A DNA stretch of 56,395 nucleotides, taken from NCBI GenBank assembly GCA_030611105.1, contig JAUWQL010000005.1, positions 1 to 56,395 of the forward strand. The letters are read 5' to 3'. Made by a program: the position numbers and the translations under genes. Numbering within the stretch: position 1 is the stretch's first letter; each line of letters starts with the position of its first letter. Shown here in pieces: positions 43,596 to 52,976 of this stretch. Under the pieces are notes generated by a model. The model had not been told where the DNA came from. It did not search any database and saw only the letters and a list, made by a program, of their open reading frames with translations. The stretch comes from Bacteroidales bacterium. Its GTDB lineage: Bacteria; Bacteroidota; Bacteroidia; Bacteroidales; UBA12077.

Positions 43596-45374
43596 ATGGC
43601 GGTAATTTCATCATTGATAAAACGTTTCCTGATTTGGCGTGTCAGGAAAATCGATGATAGAAAATTTATGATGTTTTTAAGTGTAGTGGTTGGTATAATT
43701 GTTGGGTTTGCCGCTGTGATTATTAAAAATTCTGTACATTTTATTCAAAGCCTGCTTACAAATGATTTTGGTCAGCGATATCATAACTACATGTATTTTG
43801 CTTATCCGGCTATTGGTGTTTTACTGGTTTATATTTTTACAAAATATATCCTAAAAAGACCTGTTGGACATGGTATTCCAACAACACTTTATGCTATTTC
43901 CAAGAATAATGGAAAAATAAAACAACACAATATGTTTTCTTCCATTATTACAAGTGCTTTAACTGTGGGTTTTGGAGGTTCGGTTGGCCTTGAAGGCCCG
44001 ACAGTTGCAACGGGTGCAGCGTGGGGCTCAAATATCGGACGTTTTTTTCATTTGAATTACAGGCAAGTTTTATTACTTCTGACTTGTGCCGGAGCCGGAG
44101 CTATGTCTGCTATTTTTAAAGCGCCTATTGCAGCAATTGTTTTTGTTTTGGAAGTATTAATGCTTGATTTAACTATAGCTTCACTGTTACCATTATTGTT
44201 TGCATCTGTTACAGCCGCTATTACTTCATATCTTTTTTTAGGAATGGATGTATTGTATCCGATTGAAATAACAGAGAAATTTAATATCAGTTTGACTCCA
44301 TACTATATTTTATTAGGAATTTTTGCCGGTTTAGTTTCAGTTTATTTTACTAGGATTTATAAATTCTTACAGGACTGGTTCGACAAACAAAATAATAGTT
44401 TTTATAAATGGCTTATTGGGGGTTCAACTTTAGGATTGCTAATATTTTTATTTCCTTCGTTATATGGTGAGGGCTACGAGGCCATAAACGGTTGTTTACA
44501 TGGTACAAATGATCACTTATTTAATAATAGTATATTTTATAACCTTCAGGATAATATGTTCTGGGTATTTACCATTTTTGCTTTAGTCATAATTTTTAAG
44601 GTAGTAGCAACTTCTGTTACATTTGGAGCGGGTGGTGTTGGTGGTATTTTTGCTCCAACCTTATTTATTGGAGCAAATACAGGTTTGTTATTTGCACAGA
44701 TACTTAATTATTTTGGTTTTAAAGAATTGCCGTACAGTAATTTTGCATTAGTTGGAATGGTTGGGTTAATATCAGGCGTTTTACATGCTCCGCTTACTGC
44801 AATATTTTTAATAGCAGAAATTACGGGAGGATATAGTTTAATTTTACCTTTAATGATTGGCGCCAGTGTTTCCTTTGCTATAACAAGATTGTTCGAAAAA
44901 TACTCAGTATATACTTATCAATTAGCACGAAGAGGTGAATTATTTACTCATGATAAAGACAAGGTTGTTCTTTCGATCCTAAAAGTTACAAAGCTTATTG
45001 AAACAGACTTTTTAACAATCTGCGAAGAAGCAACATTAGGAGATCTGGTTAAAGTAATTGCCAAATCGAAAAGAAATATTGTTCCGGTAATTGATGAAGA
45101 AAACATTCTTTTAGGTATTGTCTTTATAAATGATATTCGTGAAATCATGTTTAAACGCGAAATGTACGATTCTGTTTATGTTAATGAACTGATGTATATG
45201 CCATCGCCAATGATTTCGCCCGATGAATCTATGGAAGATGTAGCGAAAAAATTTAAAATGACCAATAATTATAATCTTCCCGTTGTTGATAATGGTAAAT
45301 ACATTGGTTTTGTCAGCCGTGCAAATGTATTTTCAGCTTACCGTAATTTGTTAAAAAAATTCTCCGAAGAGTAA
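43596..45374 (+). CDS. CLC chloride channel/transporter with CBS pair (first of three)
   Basis: 592 residues. CLC membrane core (about 20-440), then two CBS domains (about 460-590). Selectivity-filter motifs are GHGIP (91-95, His at the usual Ser place), GLEGP (131-135, gating Glu133 kept) and GVGGIFAPTLF (about 349-359). The intracellular proton glutamate found in exchangers is Val187 (VLEVLM), and the pore Tyr is kept in VYTYQLARRG. The Val suggests channel-like or weakly coupled transport, although some exchangers lack this Glu. CBS domains imply nucleotide or ionic-strength control. Confidence 0.9.
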   Translation: MAVISSLIKRFLIWRVRKIDDRKFMMFLSVVVGIIVGFAAVIIKNSVHFIQSLLTNDFGQRYHNYMYFAYPAIGVLLVYIFTKYILKRPVGHGIPTTLYAISKNNGKIKQHNMFSSIITSALTVGFGGSVGLEGPTVATGAAWGSNIGRFFHLNYRQVLLLLTCAGAGAMSAIFKAPIAAIVFVLEVLMLDLTIASLLPLLFASVTAAITSYLFLGMDVLYPIEITEKFNISLTPYYILLGIFAGLVSVYFTRIYKFLQDWFDKQNNSFYKWLIGGSTLGLLIFLFPSLYGEGYEAINGCLHGTNDHLFNNSIFYNLQDNMFWVFTIFALVIIFKVVATSVTFGAGGVGGIFAPTLFIGANTGLLFAQILNYFGFKELPYSNFALVGMVGLISGVLHAPLTAIFLIAEITGGYSLILPLMIGASVSFAITRLFEKYSVYTYQLARRGELFTHDKDKVVLSILKVTKLIETDFLTICEEATLGDLVKVIAKSKRNIVPVIDEENILLGIVFINDIREIMFKREMYDSVYVNELMYMPSPMISPDESMEDVAKKFKMTNNYNLPVVDNGKYIGFVSRANVFSAYRNLLKKFSEE

Positions 45375-45725
45375 AAGACCAAAATTTCGTATTTGACAAT
45401 ATTTTACTATGTTTCAGAAGTTTATACAAAACGCATGATTGTTAATGAGTAGAATTCTAAAGCATTACATATTTCATTTTTAATTTCTTATTTTTTGTGG
45501 GTTTTAGTGTCTTAGTGTTTTAGTGGCTATTTCTTTTTGCCACGAAAGCACTAAAACACCAAATTACACGAAACTCAAAACATCTACATAGCATCCTCTA
45601 TGTTTCACATTGTTTAACAATTACTAATGTTTGAAATAAGTGCAAAATATTAGTAAAAAAATATCCGATAACAGGATATTAAATACATCATTTGATTACT
45701 TTTGCATAGTTTTTAAAATATCAAA
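45375..45725. other. 351-bp intergenic region with hairpin repeat
   Basis: A dispersed hairpin (45515-45559) with the phrase TTAGTGTCTTAGTGTTTTAGTGGC stands in the middle. A perfect -7 element, TACTTTTG, is at 45697-45704 with no matching -33. No gene is seen. Confidence 0.6.
45500..45572. repeat. hairpin repeat of the TTAGTG...CACTAA type
   Basis: GTGTTTTAGTG (45515-45525) pairs with CACTAAAACAC (45549-45559), with an inner TGGC/GCCA. Similar TTAGTG phrases occur between genes in many Bacteroidota. Confidence 0.6.
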
Positions 45726-47516
45726 ATGCTCTCTTTCATAAATTTAAAAAGACAACGGTTTTCGAGACGAATACTAATATGGCGTAACAAGAAAATAAGC
45801 GAACGAAAGTTTGTCCTTATTTTGAGTTTTATTGTTGGTATTTTAAGTGGACTTGCCGCTGTTCTTTTAAAATCTACAGTGCATCATACGCATCATTTTC
45901 TGACAAAAAGCTTTGCCGAAGGATTTAATTTTACTTTTTTAATTTTTCCGCTTATAGGAATTATTCTAACCGTGTTATATGTAAAATTTTTCGTCAAAGA
46001 TAACATTGGGCATGGTGTTTCGCGGATTTTATATGCCCTTTCAAAAAATAACGGACGAATAAAAGCACATAATAATTACTCATCTATAGTTGCAAGTACA
46101 CTTACTATTGGTTTTGGAGGATCAGTGGGAGTTGAGGCGCCAATTGTATTAACCGGAGCGTCAATTGGATCAACTCTGGGACATTATTTTCGGTTAAACT
46201 TTAAATCTATTGCATTATTAGTAGCCTGTGGTGCTGCCGGAGCCATAGGAGGTATTTTTAAAGCTCCGATAGCAGGTATGATTTTTACTTTGGAAGTTCT
46301 TATGTTAGATTTAACCTTAACTTCTATAGTTCCATTATTGATTTCTTCGGTAACGGGTGCCACTGTAGCATATTTTCTGATGGGCGAGGGGGTTGTTTTA
46401 TCAGTTGCAAATACACAGAATTTTGATTTGAATTTTATACCCTTTTATATTTTACTCGGATTGTTTTCCGGTTTGATTTCTTTCTATTTTACCAAAACCA
46501 CAATGCAAATTGAGTCTGCTTTAAAAAAAGTAAAAAATGTTTTTGTGAAGATTTTAATTGGAGGAACTGTTCTGGCAGGATTAATATTCTTATTTCCTTC
46601 GCTTTATGGAGAGGGGACTCAAACTTTACAATCGTTGTTAAACGGAAATACCGAAGGTTTACCGATAGATAAAATCTTTTCGTTTGTAATGCAAAACAAC
46701 TGGTATATATTAATTTATCTGGGAATGTTGATTTTACTTAAGGTTGTTGCAATGGCCATTACCAATGGCAGTGGTGGTGTTGGTGGAATTTTTGGACCTA
46801 CATTATTTGTTGGTGGCGTTACAGGTTATTGGCTTTCTAATTTTATTAACTCGTTTGGTTTTGTTAAGTTACCGGAAGGTAATTTTGCACTGGTTGGCAT
46901 GGCCGGTTTAATGGCAGGAGTTATGCATGCTCCGTTAACCGCAATATTCCTGATTGCCGAAATAACAGGTGGTTATAGTTTGTTCATTCCATTAATGATT
47001 ACTTCAACAATTGCATATATTACAATTCTTTGGTTTACCAAACATTCAATTTATACGCACAGGTTAGCTGAGCGGGGAGAGCTTCTTACACATCATAAAG
47101 ATGAAGTTGTACTTACCTTAATGAAACTAGATAGTGTTATCGAAAAAGATTTTGAAACTGTAAGTATTGATGATTCTCTTGGTCAATTGATAAAAGCTGT
47201 ATCAAAATCGAAAAGAAATATTTTTCCGGTATTAAATAACGAAGATGAATTAGTTGGCATTGTGCTTTTGGATAATATTAGAGAAGTTATGTTCCAGCGC
47301 GAGAAATATGAAGAAACATTAGTTTCGGATGTTATGATTTCTCCACCCGAAATTGTTGATGTGACTGACAATATGGACATTGTAATGAAGAAGTTTAATT
47401 CCAGTGGTGCATGGAATTTACCTGTTATGAAAGAGGGGAAATATGTTGGTTTTGTTTCAAAATCTAAAATCTTTAATACATACCGCGACGTTTTAGTTCA
47501 GGTTTCCGAATATTAA
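45726..47516 (+). CDS. CLC chloride channel/transporter with CBS pair (second of three)
   Basis: 596 residues. CLC core (about 25-445), CBS pair (about 465-596). Motifs have drifted: GHGVS in place of GSGIP, GVEAP in place of G(R/K)EGP (gating Glu138 kept, neighbouring Gly to Ala), and GVGGIFGPTLF. The Val after the conserved Glu (TLEVLM) and the Tyr in IYTHRLAERG match the first copy. It has the same order and near-identical length as its neighbours, so it arose by tandem duplication. Its separate upstream region suggests independent expression. Confidence 0.9.
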   Translation: MLSFINLKRQRFSRRILIWRNKKISERKFVLILSFIVGILSGLAAVLLKSTVHHTHHFLTKSFAEGFNFTFLIFPLIGIILTVLYVKFFVKDNIGHGVSRILYALSKNNGRIKAHNNYSSIVASTLTIGFGGSVGVEAPIVLTGASIGSTLGHYFRLNFKSIALLVACGAAGAIGGIFKAPIAGMIFTLEVLMLDLTLTSIVPLLISSVTGATVAYFLMGEGVVLSVANTQNFDLNFIPFYILLGLFSGLISFYFTKTTMQIESALKKVKNVFVKILIGGTVLAGLIFLFPSLYGEGTQTLQSLLNGNTEGLPIDKIFSFVMQNNWYILIYLGMLILLKVVAMAITNGSGGVGGIFGPTLFVGGVTGYWLSNFINSFGFVKLPEGNFALVGMAGLMAGVMHAPLTAIFLIAEITGGYSLFIPLMITSTIAYITILWFTKHSIYTHRLAERGELLTHHKDEVVLTLMKLDSVIEKDFETVSIDDSLGQLIKAVSKSKRNIFPVLNNEDELVGIVLLDNIREVMFQREKYEETLVSDVMISPPEIVDVTDNMDIVMKKFNSSGAWNLPVMKEGKYVGFVSKSKIFNTYRDVLVQVSEY

Positions 47517-47828
47517 TAATTTGAGTTTGATATAACTTGATTTCTTAATAATCTAAATATGTGAGTTTTACAAAAAGAGACTGCATGGTATCAAGTAGTA
47601 AGATACAAGCCTGCCTGTCGGCAGATCAATGTCAGGATAAATTTCTTCAAAAGTCTTGAATCTTGATACTTTTGTCTTGATACTCAAACATTACTTTCTG
47701 CAAATTATTAACATTATGGATATTAGCTAACTTCTTATTTCAAACTCACGTTAATACCTATTTACTTTAATCGAAAAAATCATTAAATTTATTGAGTTAA
47801 GCGATAAAATCTTAACCTGATATATTTT
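47517..47828. other. 312-bp intergenic region
   Basis: Contains a partial GC-rich palindrome (47609-47627), direct repeats of TCTTGATACT (about 47660-47690), and TTATTTCAAACTCACGTTAATACC (about 47738-47761), which resembles TTATACCGAACTCAGGTTAATAC near 34777. No gene is seen. Confidence 0.55.
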
Positions 47829-49598
47829 ATGACAAAAAGAACAGCTTTAATTCGATTTCTTATTTGGAGAAAACAGAAGATTAGTCAGCGAAACTTTATA
47901 CTTATATTAAGTTTTATCGTTGGCTTGGCCGGAGGAATAGTTGCGCTTACCCTTAAAACTTCAGTTTTTTATTTACACGATTTATTACTTGAAGATAAAG
48001 GATTTGATGAGTATAATCTTTTAATATTTATATACCCGTTTATTGGAATTGCTTTAACTCTTTTTTTTACGAAATATATTCTTCGCGATAGTGTTAAACA
48101 TAATATTGCTTCAATTTTATATGCTATTTCTAAACGAAACAGTTTAATGCGTGCACATAAAATTTTTTCATCCATAATTGGTGGAATATTAACTGCAGGT
48201 TTTGGCGGATCAATTGGTTTAGAGTCTCCGATTATTTCTTCCGGATCTTCAATAGGATCAAATATTGGACGTTTATTGAGGTTAAGTTATAAAGAAGTAA
48301 CCTTGTTATTATCCTGTGGTGCTGCCGGAGCAATATCAGCAATATTTCACACTCCATTAGCTGCAATTGTTTTTGCAATTGAAGTATTGTTAATTGATTT
48401 GACCCGGTTTAGTTTAATTCCTTTATTAATTGCTTCGGTGAGTGGAGCAATAGTTACAAATGTTTTTTTTCATGATGAAATCTTATTTGAATTTATTCTG
48501 AAAGATCCATACGAAGTTCATCATACTATATTTTATCTTTTGCTTGGTATTTTTACAGGATTAGTTTCGGTTTATTTTTCAAAAGTATTTTTTAAGATTG
48601 AAAGCATTACAAATAGAATTTCTGATATCCGAAGATTATTTATTGGAGGATTAGTATTAGGCGTGATAATATTCTTATTTCCTCCGTTATATGGTGAAGG
48701 TTATCACATTATTAAAGCTATTTTTGCCGAAAACTTTTCTTCAGTTATGGAGTCCAATATTAGCTTTGGATTGGCAAGCTATCAGTGGTTTTTTTACATC
48801 TTTTTTATATCGCTTCTTTTATTAAAAGCTGTTGCTACTTCAATAACTATTACCAGTGGTGGTGTTGGCGGAATAATTGCACCTTCATTATTTACAGGAG
48901 CAATTGTAGGAATGCTATTTTCGCATAGTTTAAACTTACTGGGACTCAACATTTCAGAAAGTAATTTTGCTCTGGTAGGGATGGCTGGTGTGTTAAGCGG
49001 TGTTTTACATGCTCCCTTAACAGCTATATTTCTAATTGCTGAAACGACCAAAGGATACGAGTTAATTGTTCCATTAATGCTTACAGCAATAGTTTCTTTC
49101 GTAACAGTCAAGTTTTTTGAGCCTAATTCAATATTTACTCTTCAATTAGCAAAACGTGGTGAGTTGATAACACATCATAAAGACAAGGCTGTCCTGAATT
49201 TTATGAAACTTAAATCGGTTATTGAAACAGATTTTGTGACTGTTCACGTTGATTCGAATTTGGGTAATCTGGTAAAAGAAATTTCAAAATCGAAAAGAAA
49301 TATATTTCCGGTTATTGATGACGAAGGAATATTGATAGGTATTATTCTGATGGATCATATTCGTGAAATTATGTTTGAGAAAGATATGTATGATACAACT
49401 ATGGTTAGTAATTTAATGATTTTACCACCTGCTTATATTGCTTATAAAGATACCATGAAGGATGTTATTGAAAAATTTGAAACCACCGGGGCGTGGAACT
49501 TACCTGTAATTGATAATGCTAAATATATTGGAATGGTATCTAAATCGAAATTATTTTCTGCTTACCGTAATTTACTACTTGAAATATCAGATGAATAA
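47829..49598 (+). CDS. CLC chloride channel/transporter with CBS pair (third of three)
   Basis: 589 residues. The most diverged copy: KHNIA stands where GSGIP is expected, GLESP keeps the gating Glu132 but changes Gly to Ser, and GVGGIIAPSLF replaces GxFAP-type. The pore Tyr is Phe (IFTLQLAKRG), and the proton-Glu place is Val (AIEVLL). Its CBS pair (about 460-589) is as well kept as in the others. Loss of the Ser and Tyr chloride contacts suggests altered anion choice or a regulatory role. It is still full length, with no stop or frameshift. Confidence 0.88.
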   Translation: MTKRTALIRFLIWRKQKISQRNFILILSFIVGLAGGIVALTLKTSVFYLHDLLLEDKGFDEYNLLIFIYPFIGIALTLFFTKYILRDSVKHNIASILYAISKRNSLMRAHKIFSSIIGGILTAGFGGSIGLESPIISSGSSIGSNIGRLLRLSYKEVTLLLSCGAAGAISAIFHTPLAAIVFAIEVLLIDLTRFSLIPLLIASVSGAIVTNVFFHDEILFEFILKDPYEVHHTIFYLLLGIFTGLVSVYFSKVFFKIESITNRISDIRRLFIGGLVLGVIIFLFPPLYGEGYHIIKAIFAENFSSVMESNISFGLASYQWFFYIFFISLLLLKAVATSITITSGGVGGIIAPSLFTGAIVGMLFSHSLNLLGLNISESNFALVGMAGVLSGVLHAPLTAIFLIAETTKGYELIVPLMLTAIVSFVTVKFFEPNSIFTLQLAKRGELITHHKDKAVLNFMKLKSVIETDFVTVHVDSNLGNLVKEISKSKRNIFPVIDDEGILIGIILMDHIREIMFEKDMYDTTMVSNLMILPPAYIAYKDTMKDVIEKFETTGAWNLPVIDNAKYIGMVSKSKLFSAYRNLLLEISDE

Positions 49599-49773
49599 TG
49601 TAAATGGTTATCAAGCAGTTCTGAGGTTAATAATCAAAAACATAAATAGTTGTTTTTTTTGAATCATAAATTTTTGTAGATTTATCTTAATTTAAAATAA
49701 CGTAATAATTATTTGAATTAAATTTAAATTACAAACATTATCTTTATTAATATAACCTTAAAAATTAAATGTT

Positions 49774-50469
49774 ATGGATAACAAGAGTTTTAATTTTAAC
49801 AAATTTTTCCAAGATTCAAAAAAAGTACTTTTATCTCCTAAGGAATATTTTTCTACAATGGAAATTACTGGAGGGATGGGAGAGCCTATCATTAAAGCAT
49901 TAATATATGGTGCAATAGCAGGTGTTTTTGCATTGCTTTGGAGCTTATTAAGCTTATCAGGGGTTTCAGGTTTATTTGGAGGAGCTGTTGGTTTTCTTGC
50001 TCTCATATGGTCAATTGTTGCTGCTGTTATTGGTGTATTTATTGGAGGAGTAATCGTTTTAATTATTTCATCAATTTGTAAAGGAAATTCAGAGTTTGAA
50101 CCTAGTATGAGGGTTGCCGCTGCGTTAATGGTAATTATGCCAATAAGCGCATTCTTCGGTTTCTTAGGTGGTATTCATCTTCTTAGTTCTGTTATTAGTC
50201 TTGCAATTAACTTGTATGCATTGTATTTATTATATATTGCTGTTACTATTACGCTTAAAGGTACTGATAAGCCTGCAAAAATAGTTTCTTATGTTTTAGG
50301 AGGTTTGCTGGCATTATTTTTTATTATTGGATTAGGAACAAGATCTGCTGTAAATAAATATTCTAAATTTCCTGAAAAAGAAATTAATAAAGTGTTAGAT
50401 GATTACAAAGAAGCGGCAGAAGATGTAGCAAAAGAGCTTGAGAAAGCTGTAAAAGATGCAGAGGATTAG
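49774..50469 (+). CDS. Yip1-domain membrane protein
   Basis: 231 residues. A short cytoplasmic start (FFQDSKKVLLSPKEYFSTM) leads into five hydrophobic segments (about 45-200) and an acidic, Lys/Glu-rich C-terminal helix (about 200-231). The PxxF/Y..M entry and five-helix layout match bacterial Yip1/YIF1 proteins. Function is unknown. It is single, with a strong terminator right after. Confidence 0.75.
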   Translation: MDNKSFNFNKFFQDSKKVLLSPKEYFSTMEITGGMGEPIIKALIYGAIAGVFALLWSLLSLSGVSGLFGGAVGFLALIWSIVAAVIGVFIGGVIVLIISSICKGNSEFEPSMRVAAALMVIMPISAFFGFLGGIHLLSSVISLAINLYALYLLYIAVTITLKGTDKPAKIVSYVLGGLLALFFIIGLGTRSAVNKYSKFPEKEINKVLDDYKEAAEDVAKELEKAVKDAED

Positions 50470-50486
50470 TTAGTATATTGGAAAGT

Positions 50487-50518
50487 TAAAAAGCTGTCTT
50501 TTTAGACAGCTTTTTTAT
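50487..50518. terminator. terminator after the Yip1 protein
   Basis: AAAAAGCTGTC pairs with GACAGCTTTTTT. It lies between convergent genes and, with A- and T-runs on both sides, could work in both directions. Confidence 0.85.
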
Positions 50519-50542
50519 TATAGATTGTGATAATATTTAATA

Positions 50543-50812
50543 TTAGAACATCGATGCCGCCCCAAGACCTAATAAGCCTACTGCCAATAATATAAGAAAA
50601 GCAATGCCTATAAGACTTATTATTAAACCAGCAATTGCTAAACCTTTTCCTTTTCCCTCAACTTTTTTAGCTTTGGCCAAACCTACACTACTAAATATTA
50701 AACCAAGCAACCAAATAATCCAACCTAATACAGGTATCCATCCTAAAAAGATTGTAATTAAAGCTAATACAAAACCTGCGGTCGCCATTCCATTTTTTAA
50801 TTGATTGTCCAT
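50543..50812 (-). CDS. small DUF4190-like membrane protein
   Basis: 89 residues with two hydrophobic hairpins (about 8-48 and 58-86) and a central basic link KAKKVEGKGKG. The pattern GMATAGFVLALI..GWIPVLGWIIWLLGLIFS..GLAKAKK..GKGLAIAGLIISLIG fits DUF4190/short membrane proteins. No function is known. It is convergent with the Yip1 gene across a shared terminator. Confidence 0.75.
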   Translation of the reverse strand: MDNQLKNGMATAGFVLALITIFLGWIPVLGWIIWLLGLIFSSVGLAKAKKVEGKGKGLAIAGLIISLIGIAFLILLAVGLLGLGAASMF

Positions 50813-50924
50813 AATTCTAATTTTAGAGTTAATAATTTAATGTTAAATATAAAAAAAAATGAATAACAATTTTATTACTACATAACATAATTGTTGATGC
50901 AAAAAGTTTTAAATTTTCAAACTA

Positions 50925-50977
50925 CGTGTTTTTGTCGTTTATCAACAAAAAATAACGGTTTGTTGACAAATAACACG
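50925..50977. promoter_or_regulatory. long interrupted palindrome upstream of the receiver gene
   Basis: CGTGTT and TTTGTC pair with GACAAAT and AACACG; an unpaired GTTTATC follows; then AACAAA pairs with TTTGTT around a 9-base loop. The motif TTGTC..AACAA occurs on both strands. It lies between divergent genes, 83 bp before the receiver-protein ATG. An operator or a small hairpin element is possible. Confidence 0.45.
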
Positions 50978-51059
50978 CATTCGTCAAAAAAAAGTTTGTA
51001 AAATAATTGGAAATTAGAATAGTTATATTTATAATTGGTTGATTTTTTAAAATCGGGGA

Positions 51060-51485
51060 ATGAATCTTTATAAATCGCTTATTGAAAAGAGTACTGTAAA
51101 TGATGTAAACCATAATTTCAAAGTTCTGATTGTTGAGGATGATGATATTGGTTATATTCTTCTGTATGAGATATTATCTTCGTATCCAATAAAAATAGTC
51201 AGGGCTTTTAACGGCGAAGAAGCAATTGATAATTTCCAGAACGACAAATCTGCTTTTGATCTTGTATTAATGGATATTCGTTTACCAAAAGTAAATGGCT
51301 ATGCGGCTACACGACAAATAAAGGAAATTAATCCTTCAGTTCCAATAGTAGCTATTACAGCTTATGCTCATTCTCAAGGAGTAATAGATTGTTTTGATTC
51401 AGGCTGTGATGAGTTTATAGCTAAACCATTTGATATCAAAAGAATCGTTAAAGTTGTCGAGAATTATTTAGTTCTCAGAAATTAA
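51060..51485 (+). CDS. single-domain response regulator (REC only)
   Basis: 141 residues. One CheY-like receiver domain (about 21-140) with the acidic pair EDD (26-28), phospho-acceptor D72 (LMDIRLP), T100 (AITAYA) and K122 (AKPF), all in place. There is no output domain, so it must act through protein contacts, as in phosphorelays or with hybrid kinases. No kinase is nearby. An unusual interrupted palindrome lies upstream. The 20 residues before the domain are not conserved-looking and could mean a later start, but no better ATG exists. Confidence 0.9.
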   Translation: MNLYKSLIEKSTVNDVNHNFKVLIVEDDDIGYILLYEILSSYPIKIVRAFNGEEAIDNFQNDKSAFDLVLMDIRLPKVNGYAATRQIKEINPSVPIVAITAYAHSQGVIDCFDSGCDEFIAKPFDIKRIVKVVENYLVLRN

Positions 51486-51531
51486 GAAAATCCTTCCTAC
51501 TTCATAATCAGTTGAATCAAAATAAAATTAA

Positions 51532-51563
51532 TTTTTTATTCATTATATAATTCTCTAATTTTG
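51532..51563 (+). promoter_or_regulatory. glyA: promoter candidate for glyA
   Basis: TTTT (51532-51535), 20 bp, TAATTTTG (51556-51563): perfect -7 and one mismatch in -33. Leader about 31 bp. Confidence 0.45.
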
Positions 51564-51600
51564 GGAAATTGTTTTTGAAATTATTTAAAAATTATAAATC

Positions 51601-52881
51601 ATGATTAGAGACACAAAAATATTTGACTTAATTCAGAAAGAAAAAGAAAGACAAATAAATGGTATTGAGCTTATTGCTTCGGAAAATTTTGTAAGCGATC
51701 AGGTTTTAGAAGCTATGGGTTCAGTAATGACCAATAAATATGCTGAAGGATATCCTGGCAAAAGATATTATGGTGGTTGCGAAATAGTTGATCAGTCGGA
51801 AGATTTGGCACGCGAAAGATTAAAGCAATTATATAATGCAGAATGGGTAAATGTTCAGCCGCACTCAGGCGCACAGGCAAATGCCGCAGTTTTTATGGCA
51901 ATTTTAAATCCCGGGGATACTTTCATGGGATTGGATTTGGCCCATGGTGGCCATTTGTCACACGGTTCGCCTGTTAACTTATCAGGTATTTTATACCATG
52001 CTGTTTCGTATGGTGTTAAAGAAGAAACCGGAATGGTTGACTATGATATGATGGAAGAAGTTGCTCTGAAAGAAAAACCAAAAATGATTGTTGGTGGTGC
52101 ATCAGCTTATTCTCGCGAGTGGGATTATAAAAGAATGAGAGAAATTGCTGATAAAGTTGGTGCAATTTTAATGATTGATATGGCGCATCCTGCCGGATTA
52201 ATCGCTGTCGGATTATTAAGTAATCCACTGGAATATGCTCATGTTGTAACGTCAACTACTCACAAAACATTACGTGGACCCAGAGGAGGTATTATTTTAA
52301 TGGGTAAAGATTTTGATAATCCATTCGGAAAAACAACTCCAAAAGGAGTAATCAGGAAAATGTCTTCATTGCTTGATTCCGGGATTTTTCCGGGAACACA
52401 AGGCGGACCGCTTGAACATATTATAGCTGCTAAGGCAGTTGCTTTTAGTGAAGCTTTAGCTCCTGAATTTAAAGAGTATCAAACACAGGTAAAAAAGAAT
52501 GCTGCTGTTATGGCTGATGAATTTATTGCTAAAGGATATAAGGTTATTTCCGGTGGTACCGATAATCACTCTATGTTAATTGATTTAAGAACCAAATTCC
52601 CTGAAATTACCGGTAAAATTGTTGAAAATACACTTGTTAAAGCTCATATAACAATTAACAAAAATATGGTTCCTTTCGATTCTCGTTCACCATTCCAGAC
52701 ATCTGGTTTCAGAGTTGGAACATCAGCAATTACTACTCGTGGAATTAAAGAAGATAAGATTGCAACAATTGTTGATTTTATTGATCAGGTAATTAGTAAT
52801 ATTGAAGACGAGGCTGTAATTAACAAAGTTGGAAATGATATAAAAGAAATGATGAGTAAATATCCATTATTTGCTTATTAA
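51601..52881 (+). CDS. glyA: serine hydroxymethyltransferase
   Basis: 426 residues. A PLP enzyme that moves a one-carbon unit from serine to tetrahydrofolate, giving glycine, in the cytoplasm. The PLP lysine is K222 in [14 protein letters not shown]. Other landmarks are the start [35 protein letters not shown], and [13 protein letters not shown]-type residues. The length fits bacterial GlyA. It is monocistronic with promoter and terminator both visible. Confidence 0.97.
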   Translation: MIRDTKIFDLIQKEKERQINGIELIASENFVSDQVLEAMGSVMTNKYAEGYPGKRYYGGCEIVDQSEDLARERLKQLYNAEWVNVQPHSGAQANAAVFMAILNPGDTFMGLDLAHGGHLSHGSPVNLSGILYHAVSYGVKEETGMVDYDMMEEVALKEKPKMIVGGASAYSREWDYKRMREIADKVGAILMIDMAHPAGLIAVGLLSNPLEYAHVVTSTTHKTLRGPRGGIILMGKDFDNPFGKTTPKGVIRKMSSLLDSGIFPGTQGGPLEHIIAAKAVAFSEALAPEFKEYQTQVKKNAAVMADEFIAKGYKVISGGTDNHSMLIDLRTKFPEITGKIVENTLVKAHITINKNMVPFDSRSPFQTSGFRVGTSAITTRGIKEDKIATIVDFIDQVISNIEDEAVINKVGNDIKEMMSKYPLFAY

Positions 52882-52900
52882 AAATATCGTTCAAATAATT

Positions 52901-52930
52901 CAAAGCTGCCCGAAAAGGCAGCTTTTTTTA
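52901..52930 (+). terminator. glyA: terminator after glyA
   Basis: AAAGCTGCC pairs with GGCAGCTTT around CGAAAA, followed by T-run. Confidence 0.9.
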
Positions 52931-52976
52931 TCCTTAAATTTTACTTCTATATTTACAAAAACTAAATATTTTAAAA

